A stretch of 64,000 nt of DNA from Hanleya hanleyi (Eukaryota; Mollusca; Polyplacophora; Lepidopleurida; Hanleyidae): the NCBI GenBank assembly GCA_036873755.1, contig JAVTVY010018728.1, positions 1-64,000 on the forward strand. The letters are read 5' to 3'. Position numbers and translations under genes: made by a program. The notes below the pieces were generated by a model. The model was not told the origin of the DNA and did not search any database. It worked only from the letters and a program-made list of their open reading frames with translations. This document shows positions 41,928 to 55,237 of the stretch, in pieces. Every line of letters starts with the position of its first letter. The first letter of the stretch is position 1.

Positions 41928-42206
41928 TTAGTCCAAAAAAAGGGAGCAACAACAACAACAACAACAACAACACAGATTACAGATCAATCCTTTTATTATG
42001 CGTGAACAACATAGAAATGCATGTACTGACCTGTCTGTGGGAGGTTTCCCACAATGGCGTTCACCTTCGCGTCTTTTCGTGTACGTCCGTGTCTTTTCGT
42101 TAAAGTCCGTGTATCTTCGGTAAAGTCCGTAGGCATTGGGCAAGGAAGCTTTTTCCCGAGACCGAATCACCGCCAGACATGACTGCATCACCGCGGATGA
42201 ATACAT
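41928..42206 (-). CDS. Doubtful ORF ending in a poly-Cys run
   Basis: 92 codons from ATG 42206 (MYSSAVMQSCLAVIRSREKA). The Cys run at its end comes from the (CAA)n microsatellite (41947-41972) and the middle from a roughly 21-base repeat (ccgtgtcttttcgt...). It may be only an accident of repeats between the right terminal repeat and the first real gene. An AATAAA-like ataataaaagg lies at 41990 on the minus strand. Confidence 0.2.
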   Translation of the reverse strand: MYSSAVMQSCLAVIRSREKASLPNAYGLYRRYTDFNEKTRTYTKRREGERHCGKPPTDRSVHAFLCCSRIIKGLICNLCCCCCCCCCSLFLD

Positions 42207-42228
42207 TCTTGCACTCACTCACACCACA

Positions 42229-43431
42229 GGTCGAGTGAGGTATCAAATTGAAGCTGAGGTGACGGAGCATCTAATGGACTGGGTGTGGGGTTGACATATC
42301 GATAAAAAATGGATATGACCTTGAACTGATCACGTGACCTCCCCGTGATGACAAAAACCCCAGAACCAAGTCAGTACATGCATCCCATAGTCCCAGGTCA
42401 CGCCCGATTCACGCAGACCGGAAGTGACGTCATACACCTGCGCACAACCGTGATGGAAAAAACCCAGAACCAAGTCAGTACATGCATTCCATACAAGCGG
42501 TACTGATCACGTGACCTCCCCGTGATGACAAATACCCAGAACCAAGTGAGTACATGCATCCCATAGTCCCAGGTCACGCCCGATTCACGCAGACCGGAAG
42601 TGATGTCATACACCTGCGCACAACCGTGATGGAAAAAAATGGATATGACCTTGAACTGATCACGTGACCTCCCCGTGAGGGAAAAACCCCAGAACCAAGT
42701 CAGTACATGCATCCCATAGTCCCAGGTCACGCCCGATTCACGCAGACCGGAAGTGACGTCATACACCTGCGCAAAACCGTGATGGAAAAAATCCAGAACC
42801 AAGTCAGTACATGCATTCCACACAGGCAGAATGCAGGCAGGCAGACAGGAAGGCAGGCAGGCAGGCAGGCAGGGAGGCAGGCAGACAGGTCAGGTCAGGT
42901 AAGTCAGATTGCAATGAATACACCCCTTTCCCTAAAAATCGACTCCTCTTATACGTTTTTTCACGTGGATTCAAAATGGTGGATACTCACCTCCCACCCC
43001 CTTAAAACCAAGCCGCCATTTTGAACCCACCCACGTCAATTGATGAGTGGGTGGGTTCAAAATGGTGGATACTCACCTCCCAGACCCGTAAAACCAAGCC
43101 GCCATTTTGAACCCACCCACTCACACACTGACTGACACCGGTGAGTGGGTGGGTTCAAAATGGCGGCACCTTATTTTACACACACAACACCATAAGCCGC
43201 CATTTTGAACCCACCCACTCACATACCAGGTCAATCAGTGCACGGGGTGAGTGGGTGGGTTCAAAATGGCGGACTTTCTGTCGTCGGGGGAAAATAAAAA
43301 GTGCCGCCATTTTGAACCCACCCACTCACATCAAACTCACGCATGCGCACACGCCCCATTGAGACGTCATCCCAGGTTCTGCGCATGCGCAGTGAGGCGC
43401 TATTTGTTCAATTTACGCATTGCATACTACT
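42229..43431 (-). repeat. Polinton right terminal inverted repeat
   Basis: Mirror of the left arm, with few differences (for example gacgtctc for gacgtcac at the CRE). It contains three rather than two copies of the block with cacgtgacctccccgtga and the ccggaagtga ETS/CRE motif. The difference in block number shows that the arms have changed independently since insertion, or were copied unequally. Confidence 0.95.
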
Positions 43432-43437
43432 GATCTC

Positions 43438-46400
43438 CTTCGCGAACCTCTTGGATATATATAATTCATTTCTCACTCGCTATTGCTTGAGAATGTGGAT
43501 ATCACCTTCCGCGAACATCGTTTTCCAGTGTACTTTTTCCATTTCAACAATATCACTCCACGAGCTTGCATGACTTGATTATGCGCATAAATGTGTAATC
43601 TAATTCGGGAACGTTTACTGATGTCGGCTTACAAACGTTTGTTGACAATACACAAAAATGAGACAAAACAAATATCTTTTTTTTTTATCGCTGTATTTTA
43701 TCCAGTTCATATTCCATCGCCAAACAAAAGAAAAGAGTTTTTTATCGCAGTTCGGATATCAGAGGTCAAGACGGAGCCTCGATTCCAACGATCATATGTC
43801 GTGACACAGTCAACGTTGAGGGTGCACTTCGGCGTGACCAGGGAGATAGAATGACTTGATGAATCCAGGGAGATAGAATGACTTGATGAATCCAGGTTTC
43901 CTGATATGAATTTAGATCATTTGTTTCACTCTGCTCATTTACGTGTCACATGCTGTTTACCTCTGACATGAATGTCTGGGTAGAATTTCGTTTCTGCCAA
44001 TGCTTATGCATGGGAAATAGATTTAACTATAGTGATAACTGGTATTTTTCAAAATATTCAAGATAGCCTCTTTAACATATTTAAGTATTATGGTAATTTG
44101 ATGCTTCACGCAGGTCACGCGTAAATGCGAAGAGACAGTCAGTTCTGAAATTATATCGGGAAACCCAGATTCACAAAGATGCATTTTCGCTCGACTTGCA
44201 GCTGATTAAAATCATGATCTATTCAACGAAATATCAGCTTTAATTTTTGAATTATAAATATATCTTTTTTATATCATAGAACACAACGTAGGGTGCACCT
44301 GGACCATTTTCAAACTTGGACAGTTAGAGAATTTTCTGACGAATCAAACTCATTTTGTGAATATTTTTCGGACAAATACGTAAATTTCCTATTACCTATT
44401 TTGTTATCGGTACTTACAATTAATATTACTTATATTAAAATAATATTGCCCCAACACATACATTCTATCATTAATCTATGCACAATCCAAGGAACGGCAA
44501 TGCTTATCGTGTGAAGATCGCTGTCTTTTCAGCTCAGACATCTGTTTACGAACCACAGTTGCCCGGCCTGTGAGATACTGGATGGTAGATGTCTACGTAT
44601 ATTTTCGATAAACTATGAAAATCATTTTTTTTTTCAAATAGACTATTAAAAATATTTTTCTAAATGTTTTTCTCTTTCATCTTGACTCAAAAAAAGTCAT
44701 TCCCTTTGATGTCAAGCCGGTCGAGCGCTTCATTCTCCACCATGTCTGCAATGTGCCCACAGACAGTCTTCTTATTCACATTAGAATCGTTTTCTGATAC
44801 ACCAACCATTTTGGTGTGCATTACATAATACATATAATATTATAATACTTAGATATATTATTATAACACGGAATATTATATTTTAGCACTTTTCAGGGAA
44901 AATTTGTAGAATTTTGATGAGGTGATATACCGTAGAGCATAAGACTGTATTCCGAAGTGACAGTCAAATTTTGCATATCCATTAAACCAACGTATATACC
45001 AACACTGTCAAGGAAACTCTCAAGGACGCGCGTGGAACACCTGCGGTTGAAAGCTTTAAGGAATCGTTGCTATCCTACGAATATCGAATATGCAGTTTCA
45101 GCGGGCAATATACACCCACGTGACCGGGGAAATGCAGTTTTATCTCATTACAATTTATATTGGGAGACACTCTAATAAATATAATAATGTAAAATGCTGC
45201 CCTCAAACCAAGCATTGATGCTCTCCAATATATTTGATAACTGTTTGGTTTATTTCAAGATAAATAGAAGTTTTGTGATTAATGCAACTTTTAGATATAG
45301 CAGTACATCGAATTTACAAGAATCCTGAAAAAAAAAATGTCGAGGTCCCTACTGGGGTAAAAATGGAGCGCAAAGCCCCCTGGAAAACGATGACAACCTC
45401 GCGCAGACATTCGTCTGAAACAGTCTTCGTCTACAGGTGTTGCACGCACATACTTGACTGCGTTGTATATGAGCGCGCGTTCTTGACAGCATTGGTATAT
45501 GAGAATTCTCAACTGGTATACCAACTGTGACCAACTGAGACTTGCAGTTCGGTCTGATATACTAGATCAATTAACCAATCAAGACCCTACAATTTATCTG
45601 AAATGTGATCAGTTGAATTGTATCAAGACAAAATACTGTATTATAACTTATATTATCATAATAAATAGAATATATTATTATAACATAACACGGAATATTA
45701 TTAGCGGGGAAAACCTGAATAACGAATTTATTATCCCTCAAGCTTTTTTATCTTATAGAAGAGATATTGGGAAAGTTCTATCATTAATAGAACCAACGGT
45801 ACAACGGACAAATTCAGCGGGCCATTTCGGTTACGGAACAGTCCGCATTTTGATACTGCACTGCGAGAAACGCAATCAAAATCCTTGCATTTCGGTCTGC
45901 TTTCGTTCGGAAACCGACATTTAGTTTTGGAACAAATGACACCTATTGGTCAGTTGTATGTCGGAAACTGCAGTGAAAATGATGTACTTTGACTTTATTC
46001 TGTTAAATTTTGACGGGCGGACGAAAGTTATTCGATAAATATTGAGATATGGTCAGTTGAATTATCGAAGCGTCCGACGTTCTGAATCGCACGCATATAT
46101 AAAACTGCTCTGTGATTGGCTGTGAATATATATGGACATATATTGGATTTAATATATATTCGAATATATACGCATACATAATAGCGATTTTTGTCCACCA
46201 CGGCCAACCATACACGTGAGTTATCATTCGGCGTGTATGGGTTTATACGACCCGACCTTTTGACCAATCACAATCTCGACATTGAATACAAATTTGCTTG
46301 TGGGATAATAAATATCATATCATAGAATATTATAATAAATGGTAGTATATTATGTTATAAAAATAGCACTATATTATATCATATCATAAGATAGAATATT

Positions 46401-46879
46401 ATTTTATATAATATGATAAAGCATTTAATGATAAATACCATAGAGAATGATATCATATCATACTGCACCACTGAATATAATATCATAATAATATTATGGA
46501 ATGTAATATCATCTACCAGTCCATAATTTTACGTTTGTGCATGATCTTCCCGTCCCGTCGACTTACTGCTGGTTAAAATAATCTTCTAGACAAACTATCA
46601 GCTTTCATTTTTGAATTGTGGTATAATTGTTTTATATCATAGAATAGAATATAGTAAAATACATAATATTACATATTATTATAACAAATACAATACATTA
46701 TTATAGAATATCACGATATAATATATGTATATTATCATAAACAAGTTCATTTGCTTCTGGTATTATAGAAGTGAGTGGCATAGAGCGGCATACTTTCTGA
46801 GTACAGGTTTTAGCAGAATATTACATCATAGAATAATAAAACAAAGCATAGAGTAGAATATTATATTATATAATAGAAT
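43438..46879. other. AT-rich spacer right of the Polinton
   Basis: No credible gene. A short direct repeat, gaatccagggagatagaatgacttgat, is at about 43833-43892. Two similar blocks with ttattataacacggaatatta appear at 44862 and 45674. Long AT-rich palindromic runs increase to the right. The 141-codon frame at 45499-45924 has no recognisable domain. Confidence 0.55.
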
Positions 46880-47163
46880 AATATGTTATAAAATTAATAT
46901 TGTGTTATATATAATATAATATTATATGATAAAGTAGAATAGAATATAATATAATATAATATAATATGATAAAACATTTAAGTTTAAATATCATGGAGTA
47001 GGATAACATAGAATATTGTACTATGGAATATAATATCATAATATTGGTGAATGTAATATCATAAAATATTGTATCATGGAATATAATATCATAATATTGG
47101 TGAATGTAATATCATAGAATATTGTACCATGGAATATAATATCATAATATTGGTGAATGTAAT
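46880..47163. repeat. TA-rich microsatellite and 53-bp satellite
   Basis: Starts with ataatataatataat runs (46933-46968), then about three units of a 53-base repeat containing atattggtgaatgtaatatc (47041, 47094, 47148). Almost entirely A/T. Confidence 0.8.
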
Positions 47164-48533
47164 ATTATCTTCTATAATTATACTTTTCCGATGTCCTCGG
47201 TTTCTTCCGGTCGCGCTTGAGTGGATCGTTCTTAGAGACACGATCCTCTGCAGATTTCAGTTGCCGTTGCTCGACGAAATGCCCAACTACCATACTGGCG
47301 TTATTGTGGTCGTGACGTAGGCCCGCGTATTGGTCCCCTGTCATCAAGAGCAAAATAACAAGGGAAATATTAGTGACTTTCATCAACCAATAAAGAATAA
47401 TTAAAATGCAAAAAAATCTGTCTAGATCATTCGGAATTGTTTAGTGCTGTCAGAATATTCGGCATAGATACTGGCGAATACGTCTTGGATATATAGGAAT
47501 TAAACGATATTACACTATTGAATGGGCAAGAATTTTTGTCCATAATATCCTTCAGGTTCGTCACTGGAAAACACTTACCTAATGTGTGTTCTGCCAGGGC
47601 AGCAATGCCCTGCTGTGGTGGCCTGTATAGCGACCTTCCAATCTCCCCCAACATATTCTGGGGAAAGATGTTCTACTCAAAACATTCTCCTGTCTAACAT
47701 AATGTTGACCTTTATTACTCTATGACTGATTAAAAATAATCCACAACGTTATTGGCAAAAGTACCATTCCTAGGCCCATCCCGATACACCTACTGTATTT
47801 TACAATGATGATTTTCTTTTTTTCGAATTAAATCAATTTATCAATCAACTGGCAGTCGCATTTCGAACCCAAATGATGATCCCAATCATTGTTGGGGAAT
47901 TCTAAAATTCTTCATTCTATGTATTGTAACAGCTTTCACAGAATCAGAAGTACGAATTTTGAAGAAAAATCACGAAAATATAACTTTTCTGGTAACCCGC
48001 ATTGACGCCATCTTGAAGTTACCCATGATGCTCCACTCGGGGGATCTGCAAATAGGCTCAAAATGACCCCAATATGATAAACTAAAAGTCCCGGACCGTC
48101 CGCTTTCAATTTTTTGTCATACCGGAGATAGGTGAGAAAGTTTTGTAGGAGGCGGAGGGGGGGGGGGAGGTGCACACGGCACCCCAGGCTTATCCGGTGA
48201 TGATCCACTAACAAGGAGAATGCAGTTGGAAAAGAGGCAAACATGAATTAGGATAATCGACGGGCAACGGTATATTAGTATTATTAAATATCATGTTAGG
48301 GCTGCGTGTATTAGAGCCAGTATTCTTGGAATATCTTGTTGAATATGATATCATCGCAAATAATATTATCGAATAGAGCAGAGAGGACTATAGTTGCAAG
48401 TATAGAAATTATACTGGATGCTTGTTCATGTCCATCTTCTCCAGCCAGGTCGACGTACATCACGTTGCTCTGTACATCACGTAGAGAGAGTTTGCGATGT
48501 AGTTGACTGGGCTGGTGAAGATGGTTCATGTCC
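47164..48533. other. Spacer downstream of the GPCR gene
   Basis: No recognised gene. Contains a G-run at about 48158-48169. A block at 48030-48090 (caaataggctcaaaatgaccccaatatgata) recurs at 61110-61142, so part is a dispersed repeat. Confidence 0.5.
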
Positions 48534-49793
48534 TCAAATAGTGACATGCGAGATAGACATGAAGGTTAGCTCGCTGACAGCACTCAAACAAGGGGGTGAT
48601 ACTCTAAATGATGTGGGGTGTCGGCAACTTTCACTTGTAAAACTGATCCTGTTGTTCGAGTCGCTGGCAATATAAACTCCCGGTCCCCCACCCTTGCACC
48701 AGCATCCACAGTGTTTGCGCCCTCTCGCGAAGCAGGTCGTAGTTCTATTTCTCATCGCATATATGATTGGATTGATGGCTTTGTCCAGCCATGTTATCCA
48801 CAGAGTAACGTTATGTAGTGTCTCCGGTATGGGGGAATGACTGATACATGACAGGATAGTCACAATGATGTAAGGCAGCCAACATAGCGCATAAATTGCC
48901 AACATCACCAGAACTGTAACAGCAGCCTTCATTTCAGCTTGAAAAAGTATCTGATTGTACGCCACAGTGGCTGGTCTTATCTTCAGATTGGTGGATTTCA
49001 CATTGTTGGTGATCACAACGAAGCATCGCGTCATGATAACAAAAGGAGTCGCATACCCTAGTGCTATTAGTATAACGTATCGACACGTCTCTGCCGTATT
49101 GCTGGATTTCAGGAATGAATAGCAATAGCTCGTTTCCAGGTTGAATCGTATTTCTAGGCTTGACACTGTTCCAACGAAAAGTTTCTGTCCAACGTCCCAA
49201 GGAACAGATATGAATATGGCACAGATCCACGACGCACCGATCAGAAGAGAGGCCTTAATTTTAGAAACTGTCCAATTCGATCGATAAGCCACTGACATAT
49301 ATTTTTCGCAGGCGATAAAAGCCATGGTCCAATTGGAGGAAATCCCTGAAACTGAATTGAGGTAGTTATGCAGAAGACAAAGGGTTTCACCAGGCGCCCA
49401 TCCTTTTTTCAGGATCACCGTCAGTGTCAAAGGCATTAAAAACGCGGAAGCCAGTAGATCGCTGGTTGAAAGAGAAGCTACGAACGCATTCACCACGTTC
49501 CGCATAGGAGGGTGCTTGACTATTATAATCAAAACAGCCCCGTTCCCAACAAGAGCTAAGACACATATCATTATCAAGCTACTGGATGCTGCGATATTCT
49601 CAAACAGATACAGTCGGTCGTTTGTGGGAGCTGGTTTTTCTCCCAAAGTGTGGTTCAACATATCCATGTCTACGTCGCTACCTCTTGAGACTTGGTCTTG
49701 AGGAAAAGGCTTGTGGATAAGTGTTCCCTGCAGAAGATGAAACCCGGGGATGGGTCGACGTTTGCCTGATTTGCCCACGGTGGTTCTGACCAT
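48534..49793 (-). CDS. Class A (rhodopsin-like) G protein-coupled receptor
   Basis: Single-exon 419-residue frame with the seven-helix class A pattern: GNGAV in TM1 (Asn84), LSTSD in TM2 (Asp112), Cys139 at the top of TM3, CEKY in place of DRY at the end of TM3 (162-165), Cys224 in loop 2, CWLPY in TM6 (304-308) and NPIIY in TM7 (341-345). A Cys cluster (362-366) after TM7 may be palmitoylated. N47HT is a possible glycosylation site. The N-terminus to TM1 is about 67 residues. Internal Met43 or Met45 are alternative starts, since residues 1-42 are not receptor-like. It acts at the plasma membrane. The ligand cannot be named; an orphan receptor of an invertebrate-expanded group is the safest label. 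Confidence 0.9.
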   Translation of the reverse strand: MVRTTVGKSGKRRPIPGFHLLQGTLIHKPFPQDQVSRGSDVDMDMLNHTLGEKPAPTNDRLYLFENIAASSSLIMICVLALVGNGAVLIIIVKHPPMRNVVNAFVASLSTSDLLASAFLMPLTLTVILKKGWAPGETLCLLHNYLNSVSGISSNWTMAFIACEKYMSVAYRSNWTVSKIKASLLIGASWICAIFISVPWDVGQKLFVGTVSSLEIRFNLETSYCYSFLKSSNTAETCRYVILIALGYATPFVIMTRCFVVITNNVKSTNLKIRPATVAYNQILFQAEMKAAVTVLVMLAIYALCWLPYIIVTILSCISHSPIPETLHNVTLWITWLDKAINPIIYAMRNRTTTCFARGRKHCGCWCKGGGPGVYIASDSNNRISFTSESCRHPTSFRVSPPCLSAVSELTFMSISHVTI

Positions 49794-51260
49794 GTACTGG
49801 AAGATGAGCTGTAAAGAACAATTAGCAATGGTTAAATCGTATTTTTTTTTAGTTGGAGAGGGGAGGGTGGAGCCTAATTAGGAAAAAAGTATATGCTTTT
49901 ATCGATATTGATATAAAGTATATAGAAAAAATACTTTTGAATTTATGATAATTTGCCCCCTCCCTCATACACAAGAAAAACTAACTGTTCTTTATGAAGA
50001 TAAATTGATATATAAGCGGTAAAATGGTTGATTTTCACCATTGTTGACCATTGTATATAATATACTTGGTACAGGTTATCAGCTGGTTTTACTGTAAATG
50101 TGTAAACTCATACTGGTAACGTACATTGAAAAGGAAGTGATATATTAATGAAGGCTAAGTTGAATAGAGACGTGTTGACCAAAACCCAACAGTTGGCGAG
50201 TCTACAAGTTGAGATGAGTTAGGCCTATCTTGTAGAAGGTGTTTGACTGGGCAATTGTATGTATTAAAGAGATTGTCATTTGTCATGAATAGAATTAATA
50301 CCTGCCCTGGGATAGATCAAGATGGCTGCTGGAATGCTGAAAAGGTTCCTATTGTGTATTTGAGGTCAGAGTGAATCTTTTGTTTGAAATTTATATCAGA
50401 GAAATTGGATTAAGGATGTCCGCCGGTGAGTTTTGAATTTGGCGGCCATTTTCCTGTTTTTCCTATTGGGTTATCGCCCTTCCCTTGGTTGAGAGATAGG
50501 AATTTCGTTCAAAAGCCTTCCAGGTTTTGTCGGGTTATCGTGTAGACATAAATAGACACAGCGAGCAAACACCGGGCTTAAACTCATATCGGAGGCTAAG
50601 CAAAGAACGCGAGAGACGCCATTGGGACAGCAGATGGTTAACGAATTACCGCCGCAGCATAGCAGACTTACATATATGGTCGTCGCATAGTGGCCTTATG
50701 ACATAATGTCCCTTCATGTGAGTTGGAATATCCATATCGGAAAAGTGACGAGCTTTCCACAATGAAATCAAAATGTCCACTTCGAAAAATTAACGAATTT
50801 TGAGTCGGGTACCATATTGAGTCACAGAAATACAATGGCAAGACAGAGAATAACTTCGAAAATGGAATCATTGTGATATAATATTCTATATTTCGGCTGT
50901 GATTATGCCATCGTCAGGAATACATATGAACATTTAGAGAATGCAGTCATCTATAAATACGGTTAACGTACAAGCCAGCAGTAGAGTTCAATTTTCAATG
51001 ATCAAACTATTGTGGACGGTCAGTGCGTACCAATTCAACCGCATAAGACAATGTAGACAATGAAGAACACGTTGACTTGAATACACTGGGGTCCTGGCTT
51101 TACTCTTAACAGCAAATGCCTCTTTGAAAAGAAGTTTCTTTCAGTTTTTAGCGTGATTTATTATTTTAGCATTAGGTAATATCATATAAGAGGACAGAGC
51201 AAATTGGTGTCTTTTCTTGTGCAACGAACTGCATAGCACGCGGTTTTACACGCGGCACGT
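49794..51260. other. Spacer upstream of the GPCR gene
   Basis: No gene recognised. Promoter and 5' exons of the receptor could lie here, but no TATA box or splice signal stands out. A segment near 50400-50520 (ggatgtccgccggtgagttttg, gttatcgcccttccc) is repeated at 51702-51790, marking a dispersed repeat. Confidence 0.5.
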
Positions 51261-51267
51261 TGGGCCT

Positions 51268-51650
51268 TTTTCTCTATCTGATGGTCACATATTTAATAAT
51301 TTTCCACCAGATGACTTGATAGGGCTATTACATCATCGCTCTGAAATATTTCTATCTAATACCGCTCAAGCCGGTGCTAAGAGCCGGGAGGTCATGCCAT
51401 TCAAGATTTCCGCATGAACATTCACAGTAAAAACGTGGCTGGGATACAAATCATCACAGGGATCATTTATGATTCTCGTGATGTTTTTAGAAATAGACAG
51501 TCAGTATATTTGTCTGTGGGGTCATCTGATTTCTTGTCACTACGCCGTTATCGTTTTCCACCACCATTTTACTTTGTGTTTAATGGTGTTACATGCCGGT
51601 GTGAGAGGAAAGAATGTCCCAGAAAACAATGTCCATGTTGTTCTGTTTCC
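51268..51650 (+). repeat. Dispersed repeat R1, copy
   Basis: Shares with 63424-63920 the order tctatctgatggtcacat, cagatgacttgatagggc, ctaataccgctcaagccgg, aaacgtggctgggatacaaa, gtctgtggggtcatctgatt and acgccgttatcgttttcc. No coding frame is shared between the copies, so it is most likely a non-autonomous element. Confidence 0.75.
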
Positions 51651-52601
51651 CTTTAGGAAAATATGTCTTGCCTGAGTTGCAAATCAGAAAAATTGGCTTA
51701 AGGATGTCCGCTGGTGAGTTTTGGCTTTGGCGGCTATTTTACCCGTTTTTCCTATTAGGTTATCTCCCTTTCCTAGGTTAAGAGATAGGGATTTCCTTTA
51801 AAAGCCTTATAGCTGAGAATTTTTTCACAGCAACATCCATCCAATTTGATAAATTTCGATAGACACTGTGATTATCTGCAAACAGTTAGAATATAAGAGA
51901 AAGTTAAATACTAATTATATGAATTTTTCATGAATATGCTTCAAAACTAGGGCTATCCCCTATGTTTCCTGGGTTATCAAATGGAGCATGGGTCAGCCCA
52001 CTTCATGTTGCATACAGCTAAAAAATGCACACCAACCTATATGTTTTTCTTTGTTTTTCCTCATATTATACTATTATGAATGTAACAAAACACATTACTC
52101 AAAAAGTTAATTACTTTCATTTACCAGCAGCGAACATTCTACTGGGTTAAAAGATAAGAACCGGACATTCTTTTCCTTTACACTGGGACAGAGTAAGTAC
52201 TATTGGAAACTATCTGGTGATAAATAATAGAAACAGTTTTGGCGAGCAAAATGGAGAAGGTGAGTAGCGGGACATTAAGGACACACACAAGGAGTCCTTA
52301 TCATCGAATGTATGACACTAAATGTTTGAAACATGAGTTTGAATCCCTTCTGGACAAACAACTTATGGGATCTACAGCCACGGGATGAATAACATCCCAA
52401 AACGATTTTCTGAAATCGGGCGATTGAAATATATGTATAAATATACAGTTCCGTAGAATATGTGAGGACGAAATGATAATTGCGACAAGCAATGTTGGGA
52501 TGGTGTTTCTAATGATCTTAGGTATGATACGACAGTGAAGATGCCAGGGGTTTACTAGATCTGGACATGTGAACCAAGAGTGTGTGACAGGGGGACTCAA
52601 C
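51651..52601. other. Gene-free spacer
   Basis: No gene recognised. Includes the second copy of the ggatgtccgctggtgagttttg block (51702). Confidence 0.5.
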
Positions 52602-52776
52602 AGAGAAAGACGGATGGGATGTTTGAGAGAAAGACGGATGGGATGTGTGAGAGAAAGACGGATGGGATGTGTGAGAGAAAGACGGATGGGATGTGTGAGA
52701 GAAAGACGGATGGGATGTGGGATGTGTGAGAGAAAGACGGATGGGATGTGTGAGAGAAAGACGGATGGGATGTTTC
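52602..52776 (+). repeat. 24-bp minisatellite
   Basis: About seven units of gagagaaagacggatgggat plus gtgt, with one unit lengthened by a gtgggat insertion near 52715. Frames on both strands stay open because 24 is a multiple of three. Confidence 0.92.
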
Positions 52777-55204
52777 GAGGAACTGGGAATAATTAGAGGA
52801 GGGTATGATGTTGATCCATCGACGATACAAAATGCAGGTAAACCTTGAAAAAAAGAGTGTCACGATCTGTGTCATCAGTCAATCTCAGTGAACCCAGATA
52901 TAATATCAAGGAGTATTATATCCGAACCGTGATATTATATCTGAATTCAGCCTTATATAAATCCTATGCGAATTTGAAACTACATTTATTAGCCAATCAG
53001 GTGGCTAGCTTGCTGAAATCACGCCCACAGTAATTACACGCGGTAGCACGTGGACTAATATATAAACATTATCGGGAAACAGTATCCGAATACGGCATCA
53101 TTTCCAGACATAAACCGTGAAGATCAAAGATTTTACTCCCGCCGAAAAGTCTGGCTTTGTTAGAGGGTAGAACATATCAAAAGATTGTGCCGCGCGAAGA
53201 TGTCAATCTCAGAGATCAGAGAGAAAAGTCAGAAATTGTCGTGATTGGCTTATTATGGGATCTCGCAGAATATCGGCGAACATTTCGCACGAAGTCTTCA
53301 TAGCGTTACGTCTAGATGGTATTCCCCTGATTCACCATCTTGATTCACCTAGATTGTGTCATCAGTGTCCATCGTTCCACAAGGGAGTGCACAAGTAAAT
53401 TCAATCAAATCCATATAGTTTTACTGCAATACATCTTTGTATATATGTTTATGTTTACTGGGCGTATAACGTGCAAATAGAATCGGATTGCACATTGGTG
53501 TTATCAGGGAAATAATTTCGTTTATGTAATAAAGCAGAAACGGTTGTAGCGACAACCTGCAGTATATATGTGGGTAGTATTACCTAATCACCCCTCAGCC
53601 TCATCCCTGCAAACCCAACACTTTTGATTACAGCTGCTACTTTGCTTAAATATATAAATTTTCGAAGGTTTATTGTCCTTATATTCTATCCCCTACTTCT
53701 GAATGCTGATTATGAGATGGTCTTTGAAATTAATCAGTCCAAAAACGCTTTATATCCGAGTGCTCTATTGCAGGCACCAATAGCTTCTAACCACAACATT
53801 ATCGGTTAAATTGGATTGTGGTCACGCGCTCAATGGCGTGATTCGTTCGCGAAACTAATGATAGGAGCAAGAACAGGATAATCGGATTATCGGTTTAACC
53901 TGTTGGTCATGAGCCCAATAACGTGATTTCCGCGTTATTGGATCAGAAATATTGTAAAGTGAAGGAATGTACAATAATTGATTATGTGATAGCCCCAGCC
54001 GAACACTGTTAAATTTTTATCAAGTTTATTTCAATTTGAAGATTTTGAAGTCACTGGATCAGATTTTCACTGCCCGTGTAAAGAAAAAGGATTACGAAGG
54101 GAACGTTAGCTATTAATGAGACGTTGGAGCTGAAAAAGCAATAAGTGACGGCCCGGTAGTCTTTAATCGGTCATGCTGTCTGACGGCCATATTGGATAAA
54201 GCTGTTATTTCAAAAAATATTCTCGATCGAAATGCTCAATTAATCTAAAAGTTTACTGTACTCTTGGATCAGGAAATAAAGGAAGTTTTGTTGTCGAAAG
54301 TGAACTGAATACTAGAATTAAATGTGCCGATTGAATAGGTGTGCAACAGGAAAAGATAAATGTCGGGTATATGAATGTTCAGGACTACAATAATTTCAAG
54401 AAATTAACATTTTGTTTTTTTCAACAACATTTCAACAAAATGGCCTGAATTGAAATTGCATTGTTGATAGTCATGGAACTCAGAAAGAACTTTGGAATTG
54501 TAACGGGCAAAGACTTAAGTGTGTTTCTCCTTAAAGTAACAGTTCGTCGTCGAACTGGCATGATCACTTGCAAATAATTTAAAATGTTTGAATGATAGAT
54601 TATATGATATATTACATTTAGATGTATACTCAGTATACTTTTCACATTATTCTGCGTTAACCTTTTCATTAAATTCAACGCGAGCCACACACATCCATGT
54701 AGACTATAAATACATTGCGAATTTTCCCCGTTTAATATCCTTTCTGTAAAATAGACATCATTGGCATGTCATGTTAATACATAGTGTAGAATGGTCAGTA
54801 TTGTTCTATGAGAATGTTTGTCTAGAGCAGACTGGGTGCTATTGTCTGCTCTTCGCCAAATGTTATGTAATTATAACGAGCTGGGGATGTAACATTCAGA
54901 GAGTTCTGTCATTCAGGACACTCCCTGAAATTCATGAATATTCCCTGAAAAGGGAAAGAGACCAGTCTTGAATAATTTCAGGTTAAACATCCCTGAATAG
55001 TTTACAGTGTATCTGGTCGCATCACGCACCATTAACATTTTTATTTGTTGGCTGCTGTAAGAAACCATACTTTGTGTTTGTCTATTAACTACCATGTGTT
55101 CATATATTAACTACCTTGTGTTTATATATTTCACGGCTGCTTGAATCGTGGTGTTAATTAATCGTGCCCCGTGAATAACGTATGTCGATGGGAACGACGT
55201 GGAA

Positions 55205-55206
<2 letters not shown>
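52777..55206. other. Gene-free spacer
   Basis: No recognised gene. Includes a block at 53805-53945 similar to 24552-24700, and a run of ttcagg/cctgaa motifs near 54900-55005 resembling the MITE of the tandem array. Confidence 0.5.

Positions 55207-55237
<31 letters not shown>

Larger units (their letters stand above)
26269..43431 (-). mobile_element. Polinton/Maverick, 17.2 kb, with nested retroelement
   Basis: Terminal sequences are AGTAGTATGC and its inverse GCATACTACT. The 6-bp duplication gatctc flanks both sides (26263-26268 and 43432-43437). Polintons are known to have 6-bp target duplications and AG-starting inverted repeats. Inside are the family hallmarks: RVE integrase with chromodomain, packaging ATPase, adenain-like protease, double jelly-roll major capsid and penton-like minor capsid proteins, all on the minus strand. 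Protein-primed DNA polymerase B is not found. Damage consists of a retroelement in the integrase gene, two stops in the ATPase and frameshifts in two genes. It is therefore probably immobile by its own means, though the boundaries remain exact. Confidence 0.97.

Noticed and set aside
52569..52875. Repeat-protein frames over the 24-bp minisatellite
   Set aside because: Open on both strands only because the repeat length is a multiple of three.
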